DNA from: Actinomycetes bacterium
Lineage (GTDB): Bacteria; Actinomycetota; Acidimicrobiia; Acidimicrobiales; Microtrichaceae
Direction: 5' to 3'
Assembly: GCA_030621865.1 (NCBI GenBank)
Contig: JAUXGW010000004.1
Coordinates: 1-37,068, forward strand
DNA: 37,068 nucleotides
Made by a program: the position numbers and the translations under genes. The notes under the pieces were generated by a model, which was given only the letters and a program-made list of their open reading frames with translations, was not told the DNA's origin and made no database searches. The first letter of the stretch is position 1, and every line of letters starts with the position of its first letter. Of the stretch, positions 8,765 through 17,156 are shown one piece after another.

Positions 8765-10330
8765 TCAGGCGTTTTCGTGACCTTCCCAGTACGGGTCGCG
8801 CAGCTTGCGCTTGAACAGCTTGCCGGAAGGATCCCGCGGGAGCTCTTCGTGCAGGTCGATCGAGCGAGGATGCTTGAACTTGGCCAACGATTCCTGGAGC
8901 GCAGCCATGATCTCATCGGAGAAGGCCTCCTCGCGCTCCTCGTCGCCCAGGATGGTCGTGTCCCTGGGCTGGATCACCGCCTTGACCTCCTGACCCCATT
9001 CGGAATGCGGTATGCCGAACACGCCGACGTCTTCCACACCCGCAATGGCAAGGATGGCTGCCTCGATCTCGGCCGGATAGATGTTCACCCCGCCCGAGAG
9101 GATCAGGTCGCTGCGACGATCCTTGAGGAAGAGGTAGCCGTCTTCGTCGAGGTATCCCCAGTCACCCACGGTGAAGAAGCCTTCGACGCGGTTGTCGTCG
9201 GTCTTGCCCTTGTCGCCTTTGTATTCGAAGTCAGCCATGGCCAAACCCATGTAGACCGTGCCCTCGATGCCGGCGGGCACATCCAGCTTGTTGTCATCGA
9301 GAACGCGGATTTCGGCCATCGGCCAGGGGAGTCCCACTGAGCCGGGCTTCTTCAACCACTCGGCAGCGGAGATGTAGGTTCCTCCACCTTCGGTGGCTGC
9401 GTAGTACTCCCAGATCGAGTCGCCCCACCATTCGATCATCTGGCGTTTCACGTCGGGAGGGCAAGGTGCAGCGGCGTGGACCATGGCCCGCAGGCTGCTC
9501 ACGTCGTAGTTGCCACGATCCTGTTCCGGCACTGCGGAGAGGATGCGATGGAACTGGGTGGGAACCATGTGTGACCAGGTCACATGGTGCTCGTCGATGA
9601 GTTCCATCATCTCCACTGGATCCCACTTGTCCATGAGTATTGCCGGGTGCCCCATGTGGAAGGCGCTGCCGAACCACATCAGTGGAGCTGTGTGATATAG
9701 CGGCGAACCGCAGATGTGCACGTTGTCATCGTGGGGTTCGATGCCGAACATGCCCTGGAGGCCAGTCATCATCTCGGCCATGTCGTCGGGATCGATCTCG
9801 ACCAGCGGTCGACGAACACCCTTCGGGCGGCCGGTTGTGCCGGAGGTGTAGTGAGTGGCTGAACCTGCGGTGCGACCTTCCGGAAGGGTGTCCGGCTGCC
9901 CGGCGGCGATGTCCGACCAATCGCGGAAACCGGCGATGTCACCCACGGCATACCAGCGATCGTCGGCAAGCGACGAGGCGGCCCGCGCGGAGGTGACTGC
10001 ATCGGCGAAACGGTCCGAAACCACTGCCACCTTCGCTTCGCTGTCATCCACTATGTAGGCGATTTCCGGTCCGACGAGGTGATGGTTGATCGGCGTGAGC
10101 CGCATGCCTGCCTGGAGGGTGGCGAAGTACAGCTCCACCATGGGCAGGCCGTTGGGCAGCACAGCCACAACGGAGTCACCCACACCAAGACCCAGTGAGC
10201 GGAGTCCGTGGACGATCTGGTTGGCTCGCGAAAGCAGATCACCCCGTGACACCCTGGAACCGTCCGGCAGAATCAGAGCCACCGCCGAAGGATCCTTCTG
10301 AGCCAGTCGCCAGAATCCGTTTTCACCCAT
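8765..10330 (-). CDS. Acyl-CoA synthetase (AMP-binding)
   Basis: 'THYTSGTTGRPKGVRR', 'YYAATEGGGTYI', 'GDWGYLDEDGYLFLKDRRSDLILSGGVNIYPAEIE', 'PRDPSGKLFKRKLR'. Confidence 0.93.
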   Translation of the reverse strand: MGENGFWRLAQKDPSAVALILPDGSRVSRGDLLSRANQIVHGLRSLGLGVGDSVVAVLPNGLPMVELYFATLQAGMRLTPINHHLVGPEIAYIVDDSEAKVAVVSDRFADAVTSARAASSLADDRWYAVGDIAGFRDWSDIAAGQPDTLPEGRTAGSATHYTSGTTGRPKGVRRPLVEIDPDDMAEMMTGLQGMFGIEPHDDNVHICGSPLYHTAPLMWFGSAFHMGHPAILMDKWDPVEMMELIDEHHVTWSHMVPTQFHRILSAVPEQDRGNYDVSSLRAMVHAAAPCPPDVKRQMIEWWGDSIWEYYAATEGGGTYISAAEWLKKPGSVGLPWPMAEIRVLDDNKLDVPAGIEGTVYMGLAMADFEYKGDKGKTDDNRVEGFFTVGDWGYLDEDGYLFLKDRRSDLILSGGVNIYPAEIEAAILAIAGVEDVGVFGIPHSEWGQEVKAVIQPRDTTILGDEEREEAFSDEIMAALQESLAKFKHPRSIDLHEELPRDPSGKLFKRKLRDPYWEGHENA

Positions 10331-10505
10331 GTCTGTCCCCGCTTCTCTGGCCGCGCGGTCGCGGCGGTTCGTCTGAGTGTCGTGAGATTATCCGACTCGC
10401 CTCACCGACGAGTAAGCGGGCGTTTACCCCGACGATCACAGCGGCGATCACAGCGGCGATCACCGGGGCGATCGGAGGGACAGGCATGAAAGGGAAATTG
10501 GGCAC
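10323..10505 (-). CDS. Possible small hydrophobic protein, coupled to the downstream acyl-CoA synthetase
   Basis: 60 aa; 'PPIAPVIAAVIAAVIVGV' potential TM helix encoded by a 12-bp repeat; stop overlaps the downstream start (ATGGGTGA); GTG start; no homology known to me. Confidence 0.3.
   Translation of the reverse strand: MPNFPFMPVPPIAPVIAAVIAAVIVGVNARLLVGEASRIISRHSDEPPRPRGQRSGDRHG
10433..10468. repeat. 12-bp tandem repeat x3 (cgatcacagcgg)
   Basis: Two perfect copies plus one degenerate copy. Confidence 0.9.
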
Positions 10506-10529
10506 AGAACGCCCAAGGTGGGCCGGTGT

Positions 10530-11474
10530 CTAGCCCAGAAGGACGGTGGTGAGGGCCTCGGCCACTGCGCTGGGGCCATCCATCGTGGTCCAGCGACAGC
10601 CGAGGGCATTCGCCATGGCCTCCGCATCGGCGGTGTCGTCGGCGGGTGCGAGGATCACCAACTCGTCGATGCCAGCCACGTGCGGGAGTGGGTCCCCTCC
10701 GGTTGTTGCCCGGCAATCCGACATGAGGATCGCCAGCTTTCGCCCCGCCCGGGAACGGGAAAGTTGCCGGGATGCAGTCCTGAGCGCCAGGCCGATGTCC
10801 GTGATGCCGAAGCCGCGAAGGCCGAGTACATCAGAAACCACGCCATCGGGATCGCGGGGATCGGTCTGGGATTTCACCACCACCGATTGATCGGAAAAGC
10901 AGACCACGGAGCAATCAAGCGGAGCGCGGAACACCACTGCAGCAGCAGCCACCGCTGCCGTGGCCAGGCGGTCGCCGGCCATCGAGCCCGACCGGTCCAC
11001 GAGCAGGCACACAGCCGTGGAGGGTTTTTCCCAGGTACTGACCACAAGTCGCTGCGGATCTGGAGGTATTCCAAGCGCGGAAGCTTCAGTGATCGCCTCC
11101 AGTGACTCTTCCAGGTCGATGTCGCCTTCGGCGCGGTGCAGGCTCTTGCGCCTCAACTTTCCGATTCCGCGTTTGCGCTCGCGGCCGATGCGGGCGACGT
11201 CCACCATCACTCTGCCGGCGAGGCTTCGGGCCAGTGCCTTCAGGTTCTGGTCGGTTGCCGCAGTCATGTCAGCGAGCAGGGCCATCGCTTCATCGGGATG
11301 TTCGGAGAAGTGCTCCATGAAGGCGTCTTCGTCGAGCACACCCAGCTCCGGGCTCACATCTTCGAAGCCCTCATGCCGGTTGAGTTCCCGTCGCGAAGTT
11401 GACTTGCGACCAGCCTCGGCCACTGCTTCGGCCGCTTCTTGACCTTCGAGAATCTCCTCGGTGGGTGATGGCAA
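10530..11474 (-). CDS. VWA-domain protein (Mg-chelatase subunit D/CoxE-like)
   Basis: 'VCLLVDRSGSMAGDRLATAAVAAAAVVFR' MIDAS motif (DxSxS); 'LAILMSDCRATTGGDPL'. Confidence 0.85.
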   Translation of the reverse strand: MPSPTEEILEGQEAAEAVAEAGRKSTSRRELNRHEGFEDVSPELGVLDEDAFMEHFSEHPDEAMALLADMTAATDQNLKALARSLAGRVMVDVARIGRERKRGIGKLRRKSLHRAEGDIDLEESLEAITEASALGIPPDPQRLVVSTWEKPSTAVCLLVDRSGSMAGDRLATAAVAAAAVVFRAPLDCSVVCFSDQSVVVKSQTDPRDPDGVVSDVLGLRGFGITDIGLALRTASRQLSRSRAGRKLAILMSDCRATTGGDPLPHVAGIDELVILAPADDTADAEAMANALGCRWTTMDGPSAVAEALTTVLLG

Positions 11475-11491
11475 CCCACCCGGAGGTGGGA

Positions 11492-12376
11492 TCAGGCTTT
11501 TCCCGGATCAGATTCGGATCGCTCGGTTTCCCCATCTGTTTCGTCGGCCACGCGGAAGTGCTTTTCCCACAGTTCGATGACGACGTCCTCGCTGCTTCGG
11601 GTGCTCCCCTCGCGAAGCCGGAGTCGGCCGGACAATGCCAGCTGCGCGGCGTCGAGTGTGACTCCCGCATCATCACGGGTGGTTCCTCGCAGCGCCGCCA
11701 GTTCGGTGCAGAGCAGAACGTGGTCGATTGCGCCTCTCACCGAAGAACCCGTGCGAACGTCGGGATGTTCGCGGCTGTCGCGAACCATGGCAACTGAACG
11801 GTCGACCTCGGTGGGCGCACGCCCGCCGAGTTGATCCTCAGCAGCCTTCACCACGATGGAAACTTCCTCGGCTTCGGTCTGGTAGTCCATGGCGAGTCGA
11901 CAGCAGCGGTCATAGACCGCCGATGCGATACGAGCGGTGCCAACAGCATCGAAGGGATTCATGGCGGCCACCAGGCGGAATCCGCCGGCCGCCGAAACGT
12001 GACCCAGGCGGGGTACGTGCAGTTCGCCCTCACTCATGACCGTGATGAGGACGTTCAGAGTCTCCTCCGGGATGCGGTTGATCTCCTCGATGTAGAGCAA
12101 CGCCCCGTCGCGCAGTGCGCTCAGGAGCGGTCCATCGACGAATGCCTCCGGGGAATAACCCTCCTTCAGAACCGCTGCCGGATCGAATGAGCCGATCAGC
12201 CGGGCCGGAGTCAATTCGGCGTTGCCCTCCACGAATTCGAAGCCGGAGTCGGTGCTGTCTGCGATCGCACGCAACACCGTGGATTTCCCGGTGCCGGGTG
12301 GTCCCTCCAGAAGCAGGTGTCGACCGGCAGCGAGAGCGGCGAGGATCGACTCCAGTTCCCGCCCGCGCCCCACCAC
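11492..12376 (-). CDS. MoxR-family AAA+ ATPase
   Basis: Walker A 'GPPGTGKST', Walker B 'LLYIEEINR', 'AAMNPFDAVGTARIASAVYDRC'; start uncertain (GTG). Confidence 0.9.
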   Translation of the reverse strand: MVGRGRELESILAALAAGRHLLLEGPPGTGKSTVLRAIADSTDSGFEFVEGNAELTPARLIGSFDPAAVLKEGYSPEAFVDGPLLSALRDGALLYIEEINRIPEETLNVLITVMSEGELHVPRLGHVSAAGGFRLVAAMNPFDAVGTARIASAVYDRCCRLAMDYQTEAEEVSIVVKAAEDQLGGRAPTEVDRSVAMVRDSREHPDVRTGSSVRGAIDHVLLCTELAALRGTTRDDAGVTLDAAQLALSGRLRLREGSTRSSEDVVIELWEKHFRVADETDGETERSESDPGKA

Positions 12377-12426
12377 CTTCGTGCTGAGAAGCCTCAGATG
12401 GTCGGGCCCGAACGGGCTGTGCGCAA

Positions 12427-13551
12427 TCAGAACTCGATGACTCCGCGGATGTTCTTGCCGGCACGAAGGTCTTCGTACCCCTGATTCACGTCGTCGAGCT
12501 TGTACCGATTGGTGATCAGCCCGTCGAGTTTCAGGACACCTTCGCGGTACATCGACAACAAGGCGGGAATGTCAGCTCGCGGGTTACCTGAGCCGAACAC
12601 GGTGCCAGTAACGGTCTTGTTCATCATCGAGAGCATGAACAGGTTCAGTTGCACGTCGGACTCGAGCAGTCCTGCCAGGCCTGTGACCACAAGGCTGCCG
12701 CCCTTGTCCACCAGGTTGATGGCCGGCTCGATCAGGTCTCCGGTGACCACACCGAGGGAGAGAACCACGGTCTGGCACATCTCGCCCCAAGTGAGTTCGG
12801 GAACCGCCGCGAGCGCTTCGTCGATTGAGGCGAAGGTGTGGGTGGCGCCCATCTCCATCGCCTTCTCGCGCTTGAACTCCACCGGGTCCACAGCGATGAT
12901 CCGCTTTGCCCCTGCCATCCTGGCGCCCTGCACGGCGTTGATCCCCACGCCGCCGATTCCGATTATGGCTGCGTTGTCACCCGGTTGGACCTTTCCTGCA
13001 TGTACCGCTGATCCCCAGCCGGTTGCCACGCCACAGCTGATCAGGGCCACGGCGTCGAGGTTGAGGTCCTTCTCGACTTTCACCACCGACTCCTCGGCGA
13101 CCAGGAGCCTTTCGGAGAAGGTCCCGAGCTGAGCGAATCGGGCTGCCTCATCCTCGCCAATGGTGTGGGAGATGTCGCCCTCGGCGCGGGTCATCATCTG
13201 GTTGTCGAACAATTTGGAGCCTTCGTCACAAAGGTTCTGTCGACCTGTGGAACAGAAGCGGCAGTGGCCACACGACGGTATGAAGGACATCGCCACGTGA
13301 TCACCGGGTTCAACCGCGCTCACGCCGGTGCCCACCGCGCTGACCACACCGGAACCCTCGTGGCCGCCGATGAAAGGGAAGTGGGGAGCCGGCATGTCGC
13401 CGGTAACCACGTGTTCGTCGGAATGACATAGGCCTGCATATGCCGTTTCGATCACGACTTCACCCGGACCCGGGTCGTCCATGACCATGTCTTCGACTTT
13501 CCATTCCTGTTCGGGTCCCCACAGAACGGCAGCACGGGTGTTGGTAGGCAT
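12427..13551 (-). CDS. Zn-dependent alcohol dehydrogenase, NDMA-dependent / mycofactocin-associated type (Rxyl_3153-like)
   Basis: 'AAVLWGPEQEWKVEDMVMDDPGPGEVVIETAYAGLCHSDEHVVTGDMP', 'GGHEGSGVVSAVG', structural-Zn cysteines 'CGHCRFCSTGRQNLCDEG'; divergent from mftA. Confidence 0.9.
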   Translation of the reverse strand: MPTNTRAAVLWGPEQEWKVEDMVMDDPGPGEVVIETAYAGLCHSDEHVVTGDMPAPHFPFIGGHEGSGVVSAVGTGVSAVEPGDHVAMSFIPSCGHCRFCSTGRQNLCDEGSKLFDNQMMTRAEGDISHTIGEDEAARFAQLGTFSERLLVAEESVVKVEKDLNLDAVALISCGVATGWGSAVHAGKVQPGDNAAIIGIGGVGINAVQGARMAGAKRIIAVDPVEFKREKAMEMGATHTFASIDEALAAVPELTWGEMCQTVVLSLGVVTGDLIEPAINLVDKGGSLVVTGLAGLLESDVQLNLFMLSMMNKTVTGTVFGSGNPRADIPALLSMYREGVLKLDGLITNRYKLDDVNQGYEDLRAGKNIRGVIEF

Positions 13552-13747
13552 GAATTCCCCTGATCTTGGATGACGGTGCTCGTCTGACAGTAACGGTGCC
13601 TGGATGGCAGAAACCGCCAGACTGCCTTTTCTAGCTCAGCAGATCCCCCTTCGGGTAACCGATCGCCGCAGCACAAGGTATCCCTCCCTGCATCCCAGGC
13701 TCCTCTGGCTGCCACGGTGGGGTCCGCCCGCGGATACGCTCGGACCC

Positions 13748-13906
13748 ATGAGTCCAGTTACATCCGAAGAACCAGTTACATCCGAAGATGCAGTGTCCGA
13801 AGATGCAGTGAATGCCGATGGTGCCTCTGTCCAGAAAGCGGAGATGCTTGAAGAGGAACTCCTCGTGGAAGAGGTTTCGATCGACGGCATGTGCGGCGTC
13901 TACTGA
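13748..13906 (+). CDS. mftA: Mycofactocin precursor peptide
   Basis: Short peptide ending 'EELLVEEVSIDGMCGVY*', matching the conserved MftA C-terminus; followed by mftB and mftC. Confidence 0.96.
   Translation: MSPVTSEEPVTSEDAVSEDAVNADGASVQKAEMLEEELLVEEVSIDGMCGVY
13754..13810. repeat. Nested tandem repeats in mftA leader (18 bp x2, then 15 bp x2)
   Basis: ccagttacatccgaaga(a/t) x2, overlapping tccgaagatgcagtg x2 (perfect). Confidence 0.95.
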
Positions 13907-13914
13907 CCACGGAG

Positions 13915-14247
13915 ATGGCTCAGCCGAATCCCGCCGAGCTGAATCCCACCGAGTTGAATCCCACCGAGCTGAATCCCGCCGAGTTGAATCCCAAAGAGCC
14001 TTATGAACTTCACCCTCAGGTGAGCCTGCGACCCGAACGGTTCGGCGCGCTTGCCTACCACTTCGGCAATCGAAAACTCTCCTTCGTGAAGAACGCGGAT
14101 CTGCTCCGGGTTCTGGAGCAGCTCGATCAGGAGCCGAGCGTGGAAGCCGCCCTTGATGCAATGGCGATCGAAGAAAGCCGGCGCCCCGGGTTCATCAAGG
14201 CCCTCGAGACACTCGAGGAATCGGAGATGGTCCGTGCCCGCTCCTGA
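13915..14247 (+). CDS. mftB: Mycofactocin biosynthesis chaperone (RRE-like)
   Basis: 'YELHPQVSLRPERFGALAYHFGNRKLSFVKNADLLRVLEQL' typical MftB; position between mftA and mftC. Confidence 0.95.
   Translation: MAQPNPAELNPTELNPTELNPAELNPKEPYELHPQVSLRPERFGALAYHFGNRKLSFVKNADLLRVLEQLDQEPSVEAALDAMAIEESRRPGFIKALETLEESEMVRARS
13927..14001. repeat. 15-bp repeat x5 in mftB 5' end, encoding (NP[A/T]EL)n
   Basis: aatcc(c)gccgagctg-type units read directly; last unit degenerate. Confidence 0.95.
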
Positions 14248-15415
14248 ATCCCTGCTGTCGGAGCAGCCTCTGGCGGCCACGAGAGGTTTGGTGGAAGAGT
14301 TCAAGGAGGGCCTTGATGCCCCGATCTGTCTCACTTGGGAACTGACCTATGCGTGCAATCTGGCGTGTGTGCACTGCCTTTCATCTTCGGGGCGGACCGA
14401 CCCGCGGGAGTTGAGCACGGACGAATGTTTCGGAGTGATTGATGAACTCCGGAAGCTGAAGGTGTTCTACGTGAACATGGGGGGCGGAGAACCGATGCTG
14501 CGTCCCGACTTCTTCGAGATCCTCACCTACGCCGCGGCTCACGATGTTGGAGTGAAGTTCTCCACCAACGGCACGTACATCAACGCTGCCGCGGCGGAGC
14601 GGCTTGCGGCGATGGACTATCTCGACATCCAGGTGTCACTCGACGGTGCAGACGCCGATGTGAATGACCTCATCCGTGGTGAGGGTTCCCACGCCAGCGC
14701 TCTGGCGGCAATGGAAAACCTTGCAGCCGCGAACTTCGGACCGTTCAAGATCTCCGTGGTGGTCACCCGGGAAAACGTTGACCAACTTGACCAGTTCCGA
14801 CGGTTGGCGGATTCGTTCGGCGCGCAACTACGGCTCACGAGATTTCGACCTTCCGGTCGGGGAGCGGACACCTGGGATCGCCTGCATCCCACCCAGGATC
14901 AGCAGCGCCGGCTTTATCACTGGCTGATCGATCGACCCGATGTGCTCACCGGCGACTCGTTCTTCCACCTTTCGGCGCTGGGCAAGGAATTGCCGGGCTT
15001 GAATCTGTGTGGTGCCGGCAGAGTTGTCGCCCTGATTGATCCCGTCGGGGACGTGTACGCCTGTCCTTTTGTGATTCACGACGAGTTTCTCGCCGGCAAC
15101 CTGCGTGATGCCGGTGGATTCACGAAGATCTGGCGCCGAAGTGACTTGTTCACCTCACTGCGTGAACCCGGCAGCCCCGGCGCCTGCGCAAGTTGTGGCA
15201 GCTACGACGCCTGCCAGGGTGGCTGCATGGCCTCAAAGTTCTTCGTCGGACTGGATCTGTCGGATCCCGATCCTGAATGTGTTCACGGACACGCTGACGA
15301 ACTGCTTGCCGAACTCGCCGAAGGGCGCGGTCTCAACGACACGACGCCGAAGTCGTCGCAGGATCATTCGCGTCCCGGCGTGCCGATTCCGGTGGCCGTG
15401 AAGATGCGACGCTGA
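14234..15415 (+). CDS. mftC: Mycofactocin radical SAM maturase
   Basis: 'CNLACVHC' radical SAM CxxxCxxC; '[15 protein letters not shown]'; SPASM cysteines '[21 protein letters not shown]...[18 protein letters not shown]'; GTG start overlapping mftB. Confidence 0.95.
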   Translation: MPAPESLLSEQPLAATRGLVEEFKEGLDAPICLTWELTYACNLACVHCLSSSGRTDPRELSTDECFGVIDELRKLKVFYVNMGGGEPMLRPDFFEILTYAAAHDVGVKFSTNGTYINAAAAERLAAMDYLDIQVSLDGADADVNDLIRGEGSHASALAAMENLAAANFGPFKISVVVTRENVDQLDQFRRLADSFGAQLRLTRFRPSGRGADTWDRLHPTQDQQRRLYHWLIDRPDVLTGDSFFHLSALGKELPGLNLCGAGRVVALIDPVGDVYACPFVIHDEFLAGNLRDAGGFTKIWRRSDLFTSLREPGSPGACASCGSYDACQGGCMASKFFVGLDLSDPDPECVHGHADELLAELAEGRGLNDTTPKSSQDHSRPGVPIPVAVKMRR

Positions 15416-16218
15416 TGGATGGTTACGAGGAATTCCCGGGCCTCGATTTCGATCGGCCGGCCGAGGGTGTGTTGCGCATAACCCTCGATGCTCCCGGCCT
15501 CAACTCGGTGGACACGCACACTCATCGCGAACTCGCGGATGTGTGGCTTGCAGTTGACCGGGACACCAGGACGCGCGTCGCCCTCCTGAGAGGTGCAGGA
15601 AAGGGATTCTCTGCTGGAGGAAGCTTCGACCTGATCGACGGCATGATCTCCGACTACGCGACAAGAACCCGGGTACTCCGCGAAGCCCGGGATCTCGTGT
15701 TCAACGTGATCAATTGTTCGAAGCCGATCGTGTCCGCGATTCACGGCCCGGCTGTGGGAGCGGGGTTGGTGGCGGCACTGCTTGCCGACATCTCGGTTGT
15801 CGGGGAGAACGCGAAGATCATCGATGGTCACACCCGGCTCGGGGTGGCCGCGGGTGACCATGCGGCGATCTGTTGGCCGCTGCTGTGTGGCATGGCCAAG
15901 GCCAAGTACTACCTGCTCACTTGCGAACCCCTTACTGGCACCGAGGCCGAACGCATCGGTCTGGTGAGTCTCTGTGTGCCCGACGATGAAGTTCACGACC
16001 GTGCGATGGCCACCGCGGTGTCACTCGCCGGTGGTTCCCAGTCGGCCATTCGGTGGACCAAACACTCACTGAACAACTGGTACCGCGATCACTCGTCCAT
16101 ATTCGATGCCTCTCTCGGTCTCGAGTTCTACGGGTTCGGCGGACCCGACGTGAGAGAAGGCCTGATTTCACATCAAGAGAAGCGTGATCCCCGCTTCGAT
16201 GGACCGACCAGCGAGTGA
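15415..16218 (+). CDS. Enoyl-CoA hydratase/isomerase (crotonase) family protein
   Basis: '[13 protein letters not shown]', '[27 protein letters not shown]'; ATGA overlap with mftC. Confidence 0.9.
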   Translation: MDGYEEFPGLDFDRPAEGVLRITLDAPGLNSVDTHTHRELADVWLAVDRDTRTRVALLRGAGKGFSAGGSFDLIDGMISDYATRTRVLREARDLVFNVINCSKPIVSAIHGPAVGAGLVAALLADISVVGENAKIIDGHTRLGVAAGDHAAICWPLLCGMAKAKYYLLTCEPLTGTEAERIGLVSLCVPDDEVHDRAMATAVSLAGGSQSAIRWTKHSLNNWYRDHSSIFDASLGLEFYGFGGPDVREGLISHQEKRDPRFDGPTSE

Positions 16219-17108
16219 CATCGCGCACTGGGGTTCCCCAGATCAGCACTGGGGTTCCCCAGATCATGACTGGGATTCCCCAGATCATGGGTGTGGTCAA
16301 CGCATCCATCGACTCTCTGACCGGCGGTGTCGACGCGGCCACAGCAGCCGTGCTCGCCTCCGAAATGGTGGGTGCCGGAGCAACGGTGCTCGACATCGGT
16401 GGGCAATCGCTTCGAACTGACCGCGTTGAACTGACGATCGAGGAGGAACTTGCCAACGTTGTGCCGGTTCTCGAGGCCGTTCTGCCGATTGCGGATGGTG
16501 CCAGGATCTCGATCGACACTTACCGGGCGCCCGTTGCAGAAGCGGCCATCGGTCTGGGTGCCCGGCTGGTCAATGATCCTTCGGGGTTGATCGATCCTTC
16601 GCTGGCCGACCTGATTGCGGACCACGACGTTGATCTGGTGCTCGCGTACAGCCGTGCCACGCCGAAGATCCGCATGGAGCGCTCGAGTCTGGTCGGCGAT
16701 CCCCTGGCCGACTGCCGGGTGTTCCTCCGTGACCGCCTCGGAACCCTGGCCGCGGCTGGAGTTGATTCCAGTCGCATCGTGATCGACGTGGGACCTGACC
16801 TCGGCAAATCGCCGGAGCAGACGGTCGCGATCCTTCGTGGAGTCAGCGAACTCAGGGCCGAGCTGGGTGATCACCGGTATCTCTGGGCCCTGTCGCGCAA
16901 GGATTTCATCGGAGCTCTGATCGAGAAACCACCGTCTGGCAGATCAGCGGGAACCTTCGGTGCCCTCGCAGCGGTCGACATGCGCCCCGGTGACATCGTG
17001 CGGGTCCATGACGTGGCCGGAACGGCCGAATTCTTCGAGGTGCGCCGGGCCATCGCCGAGGGGATCAAAGGTGCACTCGATCTGCCGGAGGCAGTTCGCT
17101 ACGACTGA
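16215..17108 (+). CDS. Dihydropteroate synthase-family protein (FolP-like, divergent)
   Basis: '[15 protein letters not shown]', '[12 protein letters not shown]', 'LVNDPSG', '[12 protein letters not shown]', 'ALSRKDFIG', 'VRVHDV'; GTGA overlap with upstream CDS. Confidence 0.88.
   Translation: MTSRTGVPQISTGVPQIMTGIPQIMGVVNASIDSLTGGVDAATAAVLASEMVGAGATVLDIGGQSLRTDRVELTIEEELANVVPVLEAVLPIADGARISIDTYRAPVAEAAIGLGARLVNDPSGLIDPSLADLIADHDVDLVLAYSRATPKIRMERSSLVGDPLADCRVFLRDRLGTLAAAGVDSSRIVIDVGPDLGKSPEQTVAILRGVSELRAELGDHRYLWALSRKDFIGALIEKPPSGRSAGTFGALAAVDMRPGDIVRVHDVAGTAEFFEVRRAIAEGIKGALDLPEAVRYD
16226..16288. repeat. 21-bp tandem repeat x3 over the folP-like start (cactggggttccccagatca[g/t])
   Basis: Three consecutive copies; each contains inverted arms TGGG(G/A)-TT-CCCCA. 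Confidence 0.95.
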
Positions 17109-17156
17109 GCGTCACGACTGGGCCGTTTCTGGCATCCGAGGCGCTGCTACCCCGAA

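Noticed and set aside
13927-14001. CRISPR-like or non-coding repeat array
   Set aside because: 15-bp contiguous units in frame, encoding the MftB N-terminus.
14234-15415. New class of RiPP maturase
   Set aside because: Precursor C-terminus IDGMCGVY and adjacent MftB identify it as MftC; mycofactocin is known.
16226-16288. Short CRISPR array
   Set aside because: Repeats are directly adjacent with no unique spacers and are in coding frame.
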